Below, piece after piece: positions 46,310 to 58,173 of a stretch of DNA of 64,000 bases; within the stretch, counting starts at the first letter, position 1, and each line of letters opens with the position of its first letter. The notes below the pieces were generated by a model. It worked only from the letters and a program-made list of their open reading frames with translations, ran no database searches and had not been told where the DNA came from. The translations under genes were made by a program, and so were the position numbers. The stretch comes from Orientallactaga sibirica (lineage: Eukaryota > Chordata > Mammalia > Rodentia > Dipodidae), in the NCBI GenBank assembly GCA_036365145.1, contig JAEOAD010000240.1:2108001-2172000 (forward strand), in the 5' to 3' direction.

Positions 46310-46442
46310 TGACCAAGTGTTATGGCACATGCCTATAATTCTAGCCCTCAAGAGGTGGAAGCAGGAAGATCAGGAATTCAAAGACATCCTTAGGTCAATT
46401 GGAGGCCAGCATGGACTACAGGAGTCCTATCTCAAAAAACAA
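46310..46442 (+). repeat. Diverged B1-like SINE
   Basis: CCAAGTGTTATGGCACATGCC head, ATTGGAGGCCAGCATGG middle and CCTATCTCAAAAAAC end. Confidence 0.65.
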
Positions 46443-46637
46443 TCAAAATAGTTAAGTCTATGTATTTATCTTTAACTGTTAGCAGTTTTTACTGGAATAT
46501 TTCACAAGTAGGCATCTATGATTCAACATACATGTCTTAGCTATGAAGAAGACTTCAGGGACATTCTAATTGGATCATCTTACATGACAAAAATATATAC
46601 AATGTGTCATCATGAAAGGTTGAAAAAAAAAACTCCT

Positions 46638-46805
46638 AGCCAGGCATGGTGGCACACACCTTTAATCCCAGTACTTGGGAGGCAGAGGTAGGAGTATCAC
46701 CATGAATTTGAGGCCACCCTGAGACTACATAGTTAATTCAAGGTCAGCCTGGACCAGAGTGAAACCATACCTTGAAAAATAAAATAAATAAATAAATAAA
46801 TAAAC
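46638..46805 (+). repeat. B1-like SINE with (AAAT)n tail
   Basis: AGCCAGGCATGGTGGCACACACC head. The rest is near consensus, with an ATAAATAAATAAATAAATAA tail. Confidence 0.9.
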
Positions 46806-46847
46806 CTCCAACTACAACCTAATCACTTACAATATAAAATGATTTAA

Positions 46848-47028
46848 GGGTTGGAGAGGTTAAAGGCACTTGCCTACAAAGCCTAACAACATGGATGTGA
46901 TTCCCATACCCACATAAAGCCAGATGCACAAAGTGGCACATGCATCTGGAGTTCGTTTGTAGGAGCTAGAGGCTCTTGTGCACTCATTCTGTCTCTCTTC
47001 TTTCTCAGATTGCAAATAAATAAATATA
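46848..47028 (+). repeat. tRNA-related SINE, head shortened
   Basis: GGGTTGGAGAGGTTAAAGGC lacks the ATGGCTTAGTGG segment. Target AAAATGATTTAA (about 46837-46848) recurs as AAAATGATTTTAA at about 47030-47042. Confidence 0.88.
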
Positions 47029-47042
47029 GAAAATGATTTTAA

Positions 47043-47255
47043 GGCTGGAGAAATTGCTTAGTGGTTAAGGTGCTTGCATGCAAAGCCAAAGAACTCAGGT
47101 TTGGTTCCAAAGGACCCAATCAATGTAAGCCAGATACACAAGGTAGCACATATGTCTAAAGTTTGTTTACAGCATCTGGAGGCTCTGGCATGCCAATTCC
47201 CTCTCTTTTCTATCTGCCTCTTTCCATCTCAAATAAATAAATAAAAATAATAAAC
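47043..47255 (+). repeat. tRNA-related SINE with CT-rich tail
   Basis: It abuts the previous copy at the shared target sequence. Head GGCTGGAGAAATTGCTTAG. Confidence 0.88.
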
Positions 47256-47531
47256 TTTGGTAAAAAACAGTTTTAAAAGATTTTATATCATTTTAGTAAT
47301 AATTTGTTTTACATCTTTAATTATTCTTTTGCTGAAAGTTTAACAGCATAGAACTTTCCTACCTTTTGGACTAACACTAAATAATTTTAGCTACTTAATG
47401 TCTTACTAATGTTTATTTTCATGTTTACTTTTTGCTTTCCTTTACTATTTTAATCACTTAATAATTTCATGCTTTTATTGTCTACTACAAAGCCAATCAA
47501 AGCATGTCCATGTCCATGGCAAGTCAGATGT

Positions 47532-47686
47532 AGAAGCCAGTGTGGTGACTCACACTTGTAATCAATCCTAGCACTCAGAAGGTTGAGGCTGGAGAATCAC
47601 CACTAGTTCAAGTCCAACCTAGGTTGCATAGTGACTTCAAGGCCAGTGTGTGCTACAAAGTGTGAATCTCTCAAAGCAAAAGACAA
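47532..47686 (+). repeat. Diverged B1-like SINE
   Basis: GAAGCCAGTGTGGTGACTCACAC head and ACTTCAAGGCCAGTGTG middle. Confidence 0.7.
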
Positions 47687-48322
47687 ACTAGATGCACAAA
47701 TAAAGAGTAAGCAGAAAATTTTACAACAATTAGAGCAATTTTTAATTTGTTAAATTTAACACAAAAGTGGTAGAAGCACCTCTTTACTGATGCCTAACAT
47801 AGTATCTGTCAAATTGGGGCTACAGATTTATTAAGAGCTCTGTATAGGATTCAGCTCTGATTTCAGTGACAATCCCTAAAAACTTAATAAGCACATTACA
47901 GAATATTTGAATAGCTATCTTTAAACAGGTTACTTCCACGGCATTTCTATGCCTTTGTTTTTATGTAGCTACCTTAAAACAGATTTATTATATACCTTAA
48001 AGCCCCTATTTCTGTTTTTTATGATAAATAAAAACATTTTAACATTAAGCTTCTTTAAGAATATTTACAAAAAGTGGGATGTAACAAAAAATATAAAAAT
48101 GTACGGAACAGTGGCATTATAGTCTACTTTGACAATTATCAAATGTTTGTAACAGTTATTTCTTACACAAACATGACTTATGTTTGCAACTGTGAAAAGC
48201 AGAAAAGACATCTTTGAGAACTTATAATCTGAAACAAGACAGTTTTATAAAATTATAAAGTTACATCATGACCCAAATTGGCTTGTCAGGAGTGCCTTCC
48301 AGCTGTTTAAAGATGACAAAAT

Positions 48323-48519
48323 GGTGCTGGAGAAATAGCTTAGCAGTTAAGTCACTTGCCTGTGAAGCCTAAGGATCCATGTTTGACTCTACAGATCCCA
48401 TGTAAGCCACATACACAAAGGTCACACATGCCCACTAGGTGGCACAAGCATCTGGCGCACAATTGCAGTGACTGAGGCCCTAGCATGCCAATTCTCTCTC
48501 TCTCAAATAAAAAATATCA
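48323..48519 (+). repeat. tRNA-related SINE, short CT part
   Basis: Head GGTGCTGGAGAAATAGCTTAG and box GTTTGACTCTAC. GACAAAATGG/CACAAAATGAC lie at the ends. Confidence 0.88.
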
Positions 48520-48696
48520 CAAAATGACATATATGTACATAAAACTACAATAATTTTACCATACTTTCCATACCTGTCATTCTCTGTACCATTCAAATCA
48601 AAATAAAATTAAAAATAAGACCAAACCAGAATTTCTGTTACATATTCTGTAACATAGTTTCAACATTATTAGTTTTAGTAAATAGTTACGTTACAT

Positions 48697-48826
48697 AGCC
48701 AGGTATGGTGGCTCATGCCTTTAATCCCAGCACTTGGGAGGTAGAGGTAGGAGGACTGCCATGAGTTTGAGGCCACCCTAAGACTAATCCCAGGTCAGCC
48801 TGGGCTACAGCAAAACCCTACCTTGA
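48697..48826 (+). repeat. B1-like SINE
   Basis: GCCAGGTATGGTGGCTCATGCC through CTACCTTGAAAAACC. About 20 bases are missing in the middle. Confidence 0.88.
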
Positions 48827-49477
48827 AAAACCATAAACAAATAATAATGATAATGTTCCATAAATAGATTTTAATTTAATTTATCAATAAACAGGTTTAT
48901 AGGTACATGAAGTATGTAAATAGTCATAAAGGTCATATACATTTAAATTAACAACTCAAAACTGAAGAACAGTGGCTAAAAAGACACAACTACTTGGAGG
49001 TCCACAACACCCTCTTAGGAGATTCTAGACCTCTCTCAGATTGGCCTTACCTTAATTCATCTGATTCAATACTGCCACATTAAAGGACTAGATACTAGTA
49101 CTCTTATATCTGTTATAAACCTGAACATTTTCTTCAGCCAGGTAATATCACATCTGAATGAACTCAAATCCTAACCATACCACTACAAAAAAATTTTTTT
49201 AAAAAAGACAACCAGCCCCCTCACATACTGTAAATCTGTTAGTTGGGAAAGTATGTTTTTGCGACTGGGAGAAAAAAAGAAGAATACTCCAGCATATGGG
49301 CATAGCCCAGGCAATTAGGCAAACATTCAACCAACAGAATCTCATGAAACTCAAAAGCTATTGCACAGATAAGAAAACCATCAACAGAGTCAACAGACAA
49401 CCTACAGAATGGAAGAAAATCTTTTTAAACTATACATTTCACAGAAGTCTAATATCTAGAATTTATAAAGAACTCAA

Positions 49478-49530
49478 AGCTGGGTGTGGCAGCTCACACC
49501 TTAACCCCAGCATTCAAAATACTAAACAAT
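49478..49530 (+). repeat. B1-like SINE head fragment
   Basis: GCTGGGTGTGGCAGCTCACACC then AACCCCAGCATTCAAA. It stops after about 50 bases inside L1 ORF2. Confidence 0.7.
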
Positions 49531-49546
49531 AAAAAGTCAAGCAACC

Positions 49547-49683
49547 TAGCCTGGAGTGGTGGCACTTGGGAAGCAGAGGTAGGAGGATCAGTGTAAGTTC
49601 GAGGCCACCCTGAGACCACATAGGGAATTCCAGGTCAGCCTGGACTAGAGCAAGACCCTACCTCGAAAAAAACAAAACAAAAC
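49547..49683 (+). repeat. B1-like SINE in L1
   Basis: Near-consensus right part ending CCTACCTCGAAAAAAAC. A perfect 15-bp target duplication AAAAGTCAAGCAACC lies at 49532-49546 and 49684-49698. Confidence 0.95.
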
Positions 49684-49700
49684 AAAAGTCAAGCAACCCA

Positions 49701-49734
<34 letters not shown>

Positions 49735-49852
49735 GGGAAGGGAACTGAACAGAGAGTTCTCAAAGGAAGAAATTCAAATGGCTAATAAATATTTAAAGAG
49801 TTGTTCAGCATCTCTAGCAATCAGGGAAATGCAAATTAAAAACAACTTTGAG

Positions 49853-50049
49853 GGATAGAGGGATGGCTTAGCAGTTAAGGCATTTGCCTGCAATGCCAAA
49901 GGACCCAGTTTCGATTTCCCGGGACTCATGTTAGCCAGATGTACAAAAGGGGCCATTTGCAGCAGCTGGAGGCCCTGGCATGTCCATTCTCTCTCTCTCC
50001 CTCTTTCTCTGTCAAATAAATAAATAAATAAAAATAAAATATTCTTTTT
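49853..50049 (+). repeat. tRNA-related SINE in L1 (first of a pair)
   Basis: Head GGATAGAGGGATGGCTTAG. Left target AAAAACAACTTTGAG (49838-49852) and right target AAAAACTTTGAG (50050-50061). Confidence 0.93.
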
Positions 50050-50061
50050 AAAAACTTTGAG

Positions 50062-50273
50062 GAATGGAAAGATGGCTTACTGGTTGGGGCACTTGCCTGC
50101 AAAGCCTAGGGACCCAGGTTCAATTCCCCAGATCCCATGTAAGCCAGTTACATATAATAGCACATGCATTTGGAGGTGGTTTATAATGGCTGGAGACCCT
50201 GACACACCTCCCTCCCTCTTCCTCTCTCTCTTTTTCTCTAGTAAATAAATAAAAATATTTTTAAAACATTTTA
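50062..50273 (+). repeat. tRNA-related SINE in L1 (second of a pair)
   Basis: Head GAATGGAAAGATGGCTTACTGG. It follows the middle target copy, and the third copy, AAAACCAACTTTGAG, is at 50274-50288. Confidence 0.93.
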
Positions 50274-52849
50274 AAAACCAACTTTGAGATACTATCTCAT
50301 CCCAGTCAAAATGGCAATCATCAATAAATCAATTGGCAAGAAATGCTAGTGAGGAGAAAAAAGAACCCTCATCCACTGCTGGTGGGAGTACAAACTTGTA
50401 CAACCCTATGGAATCAATATGGAGACTCCTCAAAAAGCTGAAAATAGACTCACCAATTGATCCAGCTATACCACTCTGGGGCATATACCCTAAAACTTAC
50501 TCTTTAATACTCACTTAGTTAGCCATGTTTAAGGAAATGGAATCATCCCAGATGCCCATCAACAGATGAATGGTTAATGGAGATGTGGTACATTTCCACA
50601 ATGAGATTCTACTCAGCAGAAAGGAAAAAAATAAAATTTGCAGGAAAATGGATGGACTTGGAAAAAAATCATACTGAGCAAACTCACACAAACACAGAAA
50701 GACAAATGCCACATGCTCTCCCTCTTATGTGGTTTCTAACCTGGAACAGCTTGAAGTGCAGGAACACCTGACAGGCAACTTAAGGTATAGATAATAGAGG
50801 GTAGAAGGGTCTTAAGGGAGGGGAAAGGAAGGGTGGAGGGACATTCACACAAAACTAAAGTCAACACGAATTAGGACCACATAAAACTTTCTCCTGGATA
50901 GCATACTAAAAGATATAGCCCTCAACTGGAGTGAGGGGAGGATCTCCTAGGCAGAAGGGCCCAGAAGAGGATGGGAGAAAACCTCATCCTAAAAACCATG
51001 GACTCTGGCTTCTAACTCCCAGTACCAGAAATGGGTTACACCCACAGTGAGCTATTGTTCAGAGACACCTATGAGTTCCCCAAAACAAGGCAGGCTTCTG
51101 TCAAAGCACTTGATTATGTGCCAGAGCTAAAAGGTAAGACCCTACTGCTGAAAACACCACAAGCTGACTACACAGGACATCAAGAGATTGTGCTGGAATT
51201 TAGAAGGAAAAGCTCCCTGATAGCTAGTCCTAATTGTGCTGGAAAAGCGCTGCATGAGCTGCTGGGGGAAAATGGCCACCAACGTTGTAAATAAGCAGGG
51301 GATTCTGTTAGATACAAAATCCCTGGTCAGACAAAATGTACACACCTGTGCAATAGTGGCACTCAGCCTATGTAGAAAATCAATGACTCTCTGATTGGAT
51401 AAGAGGCTCACTCAATAGGAAGTGACCCATAGTACTGAGAACTGAGTCAGAATCCTATGGAGATGATGGTCATAGACTTTACTGAGAAGCTCCCACTAGT
51501 CTTTGCCCAATAAGAGAGGCTACACCCATCAAAATCTCTCTTAATTAACTATGCTGATCCTCTTTAGCCTATGCTGCTGCTCTCACTCAATGTTGGAGAA
51601 TCTTGTTTCCTTTTTTAAAGACAGCAAAAGACCGGGACAGACCAAAATCCATCAACATGACAATAAAAGATAGCTATCATGAGTTGAGCAATGTCTTGCA
51701 CATTAGCCAGGTGACACCACAGAGGAAATAGTGAGTTAACCATGAGTGCTGCTCTCATAGTGAGTCTGATGACAACCTGCACCAGGAAGATGGCAATAGA
51801 TACTGAGGACACACAAAACACATCAAAGCAAAAATCCAGAAGTTGCTGAGAACTCAACACTAAAGTAGACTTCTAACACACCTGCAAAGAGTCTGGCAAC
51901 ATAGCAGAAGAGGAGGCAGAAAGATTTTAAGAGCCACATGGTGGGAAGGAGTATCCAGAGGCACTGACCACTGCACCCCTACAATGACTGACTGCTGTAT
52001 TCATAACCCATAATCCCATGGTAAATACCAGTAACCCCACTGAGGAGGAATGGGGGTGGGGAAAGAGGATGGGACCAACAGATGACCATACAACAAAGCT
52101 TCTAATTAATAAAAACTTTTTAACAAAGAAAAAAAGGAAATGTGTTTTTAGGAACACACAGCAAAAAGTATAAATGGGTTAAGGGTGAATGTAAATGGAA
52201 AATAAAGTTAAAATATTTAGTCTTGCTAATAATGAGAGAAATAAAGGCAATAAATTTTGTGATGTTTTTTAATTGTTCATAGTGGCAAATATTTGATAGA
52301 TGTGACAACATAGTAAGGGAAATGTTCAAATGCATCTGTGCCACATGAATTAAGTACAACATTTCTAACAATAGTCTGGGAACCAGTATATAAATTTCAA
52401 CATAGACAAGACCTACTGAAATTATATCCTGAGGAAATATCAGGCAAATACAAAATATATAAGCACAATTATATTCCTGACAGTGCAACTGAAAATAAGT
52501 ACCTTAAAAAATATGTGATAATATTTAAGACCTAAGAACTTTACCAATCTCTTTTTTAGCATACAAAGATATCTAAGAAATTTGGTATATGTGGCAGAAG
52601 CATTTTACACAGCTGCACATATAATTTCATGAGCTTTCAAGGAACTATACCTAAACATTAACATCAGTGCTTTACTAAAGGAACAGATTCTTAGTATTTA
52701 CTCCAGTGTTCATTTCAATTACTGCTACTGCTGGTCAAAGCATAGATTACTGAGGAAAACAATGCTGAAAATTATGTGTACTAATTTTTAGATCATATGA
52801 ACATTTGATTCTGAGATTGTCCAGCTATAAATTAAAATTAAAAAAATTA

Positions 52850-52996
52850 AGCCACATGTGATGGATGGCTTATGCCTATAATCCCAACACTTCAGAATCT
52901 AAGGCAGGAGAATCACAGTTTGAAGCCAGCCTAAACTACATAGTAAGTTCCTGAGCACACTAGGCCTACAGAGTGAGACTCTGTCTCAATAAAACT
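52850..52996 (+). repeat. Diverged B1-like SINE
   Basis: GCCACATGTGATGGATGGCTTATGCC head, GTTTGAAGCCAGCC middle and GAGACTCTGTCTC end. Confidence 0.75.
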
Positions 52997-53004
52997 AAAA
53001 GCAA

Positions 53005-53203
53005 GGACTAGAGAGATGGCTTAATGGTTAAGGTGTTTGCCTGCAAAGCCAGCAGATCCATGTTTGACTCTCTGGATCCCAAGTAAGCCAGATGCACAAG
53101 AGCACACAAGTGCATAAGGTAGTGCATGCATCTGGATTTCAACTGCAATGGCTGGAGACCCTGGTATGCCAATTCTGTCTCTCTCTCTCTCATAAAAAAA
53201 TTT
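53005..53203 (+). repeat. tRNA-related SINE, short CT part
   Basis: Head GGACTAGAGAGATGGCTTAATGG. Target duplication of about 14 bp, AAAACTAAAAGCAA/AAAACTGAAAGCAA. Confidence 0.92.
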
Positions 53204-53312
53204 AAAAACTGAAAGCAATATTTTAAAATCCAATAAATTCCTAGTAACAATTTTTACAAAAGCTCCACTAAGTCACTAATGAAAAGGCTTACTGTTAGAT
53301 AATGTGACGATT

Positions 53313-53468
53313 TTTTCTTTTTTTTAATTTTCAACTATGGACTCAAGCTAGCTCAGGCTAACATGGAATCCACTATGTAGTCTCAGGGTGACCCCGAACT
53401 CACAATGATCCTTCTATCTCTGCCTCCCAAGTGCTGGGATTAAAAGCATATGCCACCAAACCCAGCTC
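53313..53468 (-). repeat. B1-like SINE, - strand
   Basis: A T-rich tail at 53313-53330 and the complement of the head, CCACCAAACCCAGCTC, at the right end. Confidence 0.85.
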
Positions 53469-53737
53469 AATGAAACTATTTTTTTGAGCAATATAAAATA
53501 CTGCATTTTAACTTACAACACACCTCCACCTCATTTCATTAGTGACAAATCTTGGCCAAAAACACTATCAACAGATTAAATGGGCATAATCCATCTCCAT
53601 CTCAATCAATCTCTCCTAGCAGAGGGGTAAACAATCTCACTATAAAAACTAATGCTATAATGCTATTAGAAGCTAGGAAAATCTTCAAAAATTAAGATTT
53701 ATATAACTAACTGTTACCATTAAGAATAGCTCAACTT

Positions 53738-53868
53738 GTTTTCTGTAAGGAGCCAGACAGTAAATAATTTTGGTTTTACTGGCCAATTAACTATTTGGCC
53801 ACTGTAATGTCAATCAACTAGACAACAGAGAGTGGCCAGATTCGACCATGGGCTATGTATGGCTTACA
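53738..53868 (+). mobile_element. MER5A-like DNA transposon relic
   Basis: TTTTCTGTAAGGAGCCAGACAGTAAATA at the start, GTGGCCAGATTCGACCATGGGCTATG near the end, and TTTGGCCACTGTAATG between, follow the mammalian MER5A (hAT-Charlie) consensus. This element predates the placental radiation, so it is old. Confidence 0.75.
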
Positions 53869-54236
53869 GAGGGCTATCTAGAGTAAAATATTCTAATTGT
53901 AAATATTTTCAAATATAACTGATTCATAATGAATGACTCCAATCAGCATGAAAATTAATACCTTTATTTGGAACAAAGGCCTGTTAGCCTGAGAGTACAT
54001 GTTGGCGAGCTCAGATATTCATGATGTTCAGAATTCCTGAAAGATTTATTTTTCCACAATAAAATATCTAAGTTTATATGTTTACAATATAATGTGAGTT
54101 ACATATGGTTAACTTTCTGTGAGACCTTTCCTGGGTCATCAGGGATCCATATATTTGGAAATATGTTTCTAAAAGAGTATTTTTGGATGACAGTAACAAA
54201 TTGGTAGAGGAAACTGACATTCTTAAGGTTAGTAGG

Positions 54237-54597
54237 TATGGTGGTTTGACGCAGGTTTCCTCATAAACTTAGAGGTGTTCTGAATGCTAGATTCCCAGCT
54301 GATGGAGATTTGGGAATTAATGCTTCCTGGAGGCAGAGTATTGTTGGGGGTAGACTTATGGGTATTATAGCCAGTTTCCCCTTGCCAGTGTTGGGTACAC
54401 ACTCCTGCTGCTATTGTCCACCTTATGATGGCCAGGGGGTGATGCCCACCCTCTGCTCATGCCATCATTTTCCCCTGCCATCACGGAGCTTCCCCTCGAG
54501 TCTATAAGCCAAAATAAACCTTTTTTTTTTTTTTTTTTTCCTAAAAGCTGCTCTTGGTCAGGTGATTTCTGCCAGCAATGCAAACCTGACTGCAACA
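54237..54597 (+). mobile_element. 5' LTR of a full-length MaLR element
   Basis: 361 bp, starting TATGGTGGTTTGAC (TG decayed to TA) and ending CTGACTGCAACA. A TATTATAG box is at about 54363-54370 and an AATAAA region at about 54512 before a long T-run. It matches the 3' LTR at 55711-56059. Confidence 0.9.
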
Positions 54598-55710
54598 GCT
54601 GGTACCAGGAGTGGAGTCATTTGCTGCCACAACTGGCTATGTGGCTTTGGCCTTTTGGAGTTCATTTTCAAGAGGAACGTAAAAGGATTTGAAACCTTGG
54701 TCTAAGAGATGCCCTGCAGTGCTGTAAGTACAGCTTGATGGACTATTCTGGTCAAACTCAGAACTGAATGCAGTAAGAACTATGGACTATGAGATTCAGC
54801 TTATGAGGGTGAGAAAGAGCTTTGCCTGAACTGGGTTAGAAGCAGTTTGTGTGAGAGGCTAACTGTTATGCCCATGTCCTGAGAACTTGTGTAGGGTTAT
54901 ACTGTGTAGAAATTGACTGGTGTGAGCAACTGCTTTCCATTCAGCTGCAAGTGAGAGATTATAACCTTTGAGATTGGGCCAGCTGACCTGTATTGGGGGC
55001 AACAGGAAGAATGTAGACTCTTTTGAAGGAGCCTGAGTGCTCAAGGAGTGTCCTGTTCTTCAAAGTCTGCTTTATTCCCCCAAGATTAAAATATCGGCAC
55101 CCTACCTGGTTTTGTGAAGTATAAGAAATGTAGGAAAGAGAGGGTCATTGAGTTTACAACATGGTCTTGTATTTTGGAAATGTCCATGGGCAGTGTGAAG
55201 CAGGTTTGCTAGATGCCTGCATGAAAACCCGATGGAGCCATAGGGATGAACCATGTGCTGCAGTGGAGACCCAGTGGAGATGCCGGCACCACGAGATGGC
55301 TGCCAAGGAGAGCTTCAGACCCTGGATGAAGTTTTCCAGGACTGTGAGTAGCCTAGCTGGAGGGGCAAAAATGGAACTCCAGAGACTTGTTGCTGATTAG
55401 AATCATCAGACTTGGAGATCTGTCACTGACTAGAGTTGCTGGACTTGGAGCTACAGAGTTTGATGTTTTCCCTGTTTAAATGTTTTATTGCCTGAATATT
55501 TCTTTGCTATGCCCATATGCCATCTTTTATAGTGTGAATGTTTATTCTGTGCCATTATGGGGTTTTTGGTATTTTTTGGTATATGGCTCAGTTAAAAGAC
55601 CTTGGACTATGCGGCTGTTGAACATCATTAGGATTGATAAAAAAAAATATGGGGACTTTTAAAATTGGACTGAATGCATTGCATTTTATACTATGGGGCC
55701 AGGGGCAGAA
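54598..55710 (+). mobile_element. MaLR internal region, non-coding
   Basis: 1113 bp between the LTRs. A tRNA-Leu-type primer-binding site TGGTACCAGGAGTGG lies at 54600-54614, as in ERVL/MaLR elements, and a purine tract (AGGGGCAGAA) lies just before the 3' LTR. No gag, pol or env frame remains, which is normal for MaLRs. The same internal sequence is found at 40454-41871. Confidence 0.88.
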
Positions 55711-56059
55711 TGTGGTAGTTTGATTCAGATGCCCCCCATAAACTTAGGTGTTCTGAATGGTAGATTCCCAGCTGATGGAGATTTGGGAATTAATGCCTCC
55801 TGGAGGCAGAGTATTGTTGGGGGTAGGCTTGTGGGTATTATAGCCAGTTTCCCCTTGCCAGTGTTGGGCACACTCTCCTGTTGCTATTGTCCACCTTATG
55901 TTGACCAAGGGGTGATATCCACCCTCTATACTCATGCCATCATTTTCCCCTGCCATCATGGAGCTTCCCCTTGCATCTGTAAGCCAAAATAAACCTTTTT
56001 TTTTCCAAAAGCTGGTCTTGGTCAGGTGATTTCTGCCAGCAATGCAAACCTGACTGCCA
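55711..56059 (+). mobile_element. 3' LTR of the MaLR element
   Basis: 349 bp, from TGTGGTAGTTTGATTCAG to CTGACTGCCA, very similar to the 5' LTR apart from small indels around the T-run. Flanks do not show a clear 5-bp duplication. Confidence 0.9.
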
Positions 56060-57240
56060 GAGTGAGCATTACCCAATAAACTAGAGGCCTGGAAAGAATA
56101 ATTTTTTATTCCTGATGGCCTTTGAACTAACTGGCTTCTTCCTACATTTAGATTTAGAATACAGCATAGGCTCTTTCTAAGTGTTGAGCCTGTTGGCCTT
56201 AAGACTAAAACTACACCATCAACAAAGTTAAGTTAAACAATAACAAAGTTAAGCTTGCAACTCAACCACAGAAAAAAATAGTCTTTGTTAGCTTTCATCA
56301 TCTCATAAGTCAATTCCTTCTAATGACCTCATATTGGTTCCATTTCTGCAGAGAACACCAACATAGTATTGGGAAAGACTAGGGAAACTGTAAGAGAACA
56401 CTGGCCGGAAGCCTCAGTTTCCCATCTTGTATCTCAGTATCACCTACTCAACATACTTCCAAAGCAAATGAGTACAACCTCAACTATCTGGAATCCAGCT
56501 CCTGCCAACCATTTCTGAAAGTATTTCTGAAAGAAACACAGAAGAATAGTCAAAACCATTCTACCCCTCTAGAAACTACATATTTTATCTTTGAATCACA
56601 GACTATAGGGGCTCCATGACTTAGGAAGTTGTATACTAATAAGCCCAGCATAAATTACAAATATCACAAGTTATAAGTTAATTTAAATATACATACCAAG
56701 CATGCTCACTTAAGAATATCCATTCTTACCAATGTAACTCAATGGCTGACTGGGGTTGTCAGCTACAAATAGCAAGGCACTAGAGCTCAACTGAAGGGCA
56801 GTTTCTCTTGTGCACTGTTTTTGTACCACAGTAAAGTTGAAAAATCTTACATCCAGCCATATAAATCAGAAACTGTCTACATATAGCCTATTGAATCAGA
56901 AACTTAGGAAAATGATTTCAGAATTTCCTGCAGTGGCCTACCACCTTTCAAGCTTGTACTCCTACACTTTATATAAGTCACAAAAACAAGAAATTATCAA
57001 GCTGTGAAGTCACCAATTTGTTATCTAAAATAAAGTATTAATGTATAATTAGAACAAGCTCATGCAAATTATAACATCACTTAAAAGACTATGGACAAGG
57101 CAGAAATATATACACAAGAAAAACACAAATGGATGAAAAACATGGAAAAACCCAAACTCACATATACAACATTTTCTAAAATATTCCCATAAATTACTAA
57201 GGTAATGTTGACTGGTTCATTATAAAAAAGAAATCTTTAA

Positions 57241-57389
57241 GCCGGGCCTGGTGGTACACTCTAATCCCAGCACTCAGGAGGCAGAGGTAGGAGGATCACC
57301 ATGAGTTCAAGGCCACCCTGAGAGTACATAGTGAGTTCCAGGTCAGCCTGGGCTAGAGTGAGACCCTACCTCGAAACCCCCCCCAAAAA

Positions 57390-57446
<57 letters not shown>
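57241..57446 (+). repeat. B1-like SINE with (AAAG)n tail
   Basis: GCCGGGCCTGGTGGTACACTC head, near-consensus body, then C8 and about 15 AAAG units (57385-57446). AGAAATCTTTAA lies at 57229-57240 and 57447-57458. Confidence 0.92.
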
Positions 57447-57449
<3 letters not shown>

Positions 57450-57458
57450 AATCTTTAA

Positions 57459-57550
57459 GCCGGGCGTGGTGGCCTTTAATCCCAGCACTCAGGAGGCAGA
57501 GGTAGGAGGATTGCCATGAGTTCAAGGCCACCCTGAGAGTACATAGTGAG
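57459..57550 (+). repeat. B1-like SINE, 3'-truncated
   Basis: A second copy starts right after the shared AATCTTTAA with GCCGGGCGTGGTGGCC. It lacks about 12 bases of the head and ends at GTACATAGTGAG without tail. Confidence 0.88.
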
Positions 57551-57734
57551 CTGGAGACAAGACCGGTATGTACAAGGGTGAGGGTAGAAAACCCAGACCT
57601 CTGAAAGAGCTAATAGGAAAAGTGTATCATGAGCTTAAGTGAACCATTTAACTGATCCTACTTGCAAAGAAATACACAATGTTTGGAGGAGAGGACTTCT
57701 AAACAAGATTGCTCCTTAAAAATTATGTACAGTG

Positions 57735-57962
57735 GGCTGGAGAGATGCCTTAGTGGTTAAGGTGCTTATCTGCAAAGCCAAAAGACCCAGGTTTGATTCC
57801 CTAGGACCCACATAAGCCAGATGCACAAGGTGGGGCATGTGCCTGGAGTTTGTGTGCAATGGCTGGATGCCCCAATGTGCCCATTTGCTCTCTCTCTTTC
57901 CCTCCCTACCTCTCTCTCTGCCTCTTTCTCTCTCTCAAATAAATAAAAATAAAATATTTTTT
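57735..57962 (+). repeat. tRNA-related SINE (first of a pair)
   Basis: Head GGGCTGGAGAGATGCCTTAG and a long CT part. AAAATTATGT at the left (about 57719-57728) recurs as AAATTATGT at about 57964-57972. Confidence 0.93.
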
Positions 57963-57975
57963 TAAATTATGTCTA

Positions 57976-58173
57976 GGGGCTAGAGAAATTACTCAGTGAC
58001 TAAGGTGCTTGCCTGAAAAGCCTAAGGACCCAGGTTCAATTCCCCAGTACCCACATAAAGCTAGATGCACAAAGTGGTGCATGCATCTGGAGTTCGTAAG
58101 CAGTGGCCAGAGGCCTTGGTGCTCGCCCATATTCATATTCTCTCTCTCTCTCAAATAAATAAAATATATTTTA
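57976..58173 (+). repeat. tRNA-related SINE (second of a pair)
   Basis: Head GGGGCTAGAGAAATTACTCAG. It follows the middle AAATTATGTC, with a third copy AAAATTATGTCC at about 58175-58186. Confidence 0.92.

Larger units (their letters stand above)
49264..52135 (+). mobile_element. L1, 5'-truncated, carrying four SINEs
   Basis: ORF2 remains (about 49264-50740, recognised by NRVNRQPTEWKKIFLNY-like and MEMWYISTMRFYSAERK-like segments) are followed by a 3' UTR to about 52135 and an A-rich end. Its 3' UTR is related to the 23-25 kb lineage (AACTCCCAGTACCAG...GGGTTA, GACACCTATGAG, AAGACC...TCAGACAAA). Two B1-like pieces (49478-49683) and two tRNA-related SINEs (49853-50273) interrupt ORF2. Confidence 0.88.

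Noticed and set aside
46848..50273. Regularly spaced similar units, as in a CRISPR array or tandem gene cluster.
   Set aside because: They are separate SINE insertions with their own target duplications in a mammalian intron.
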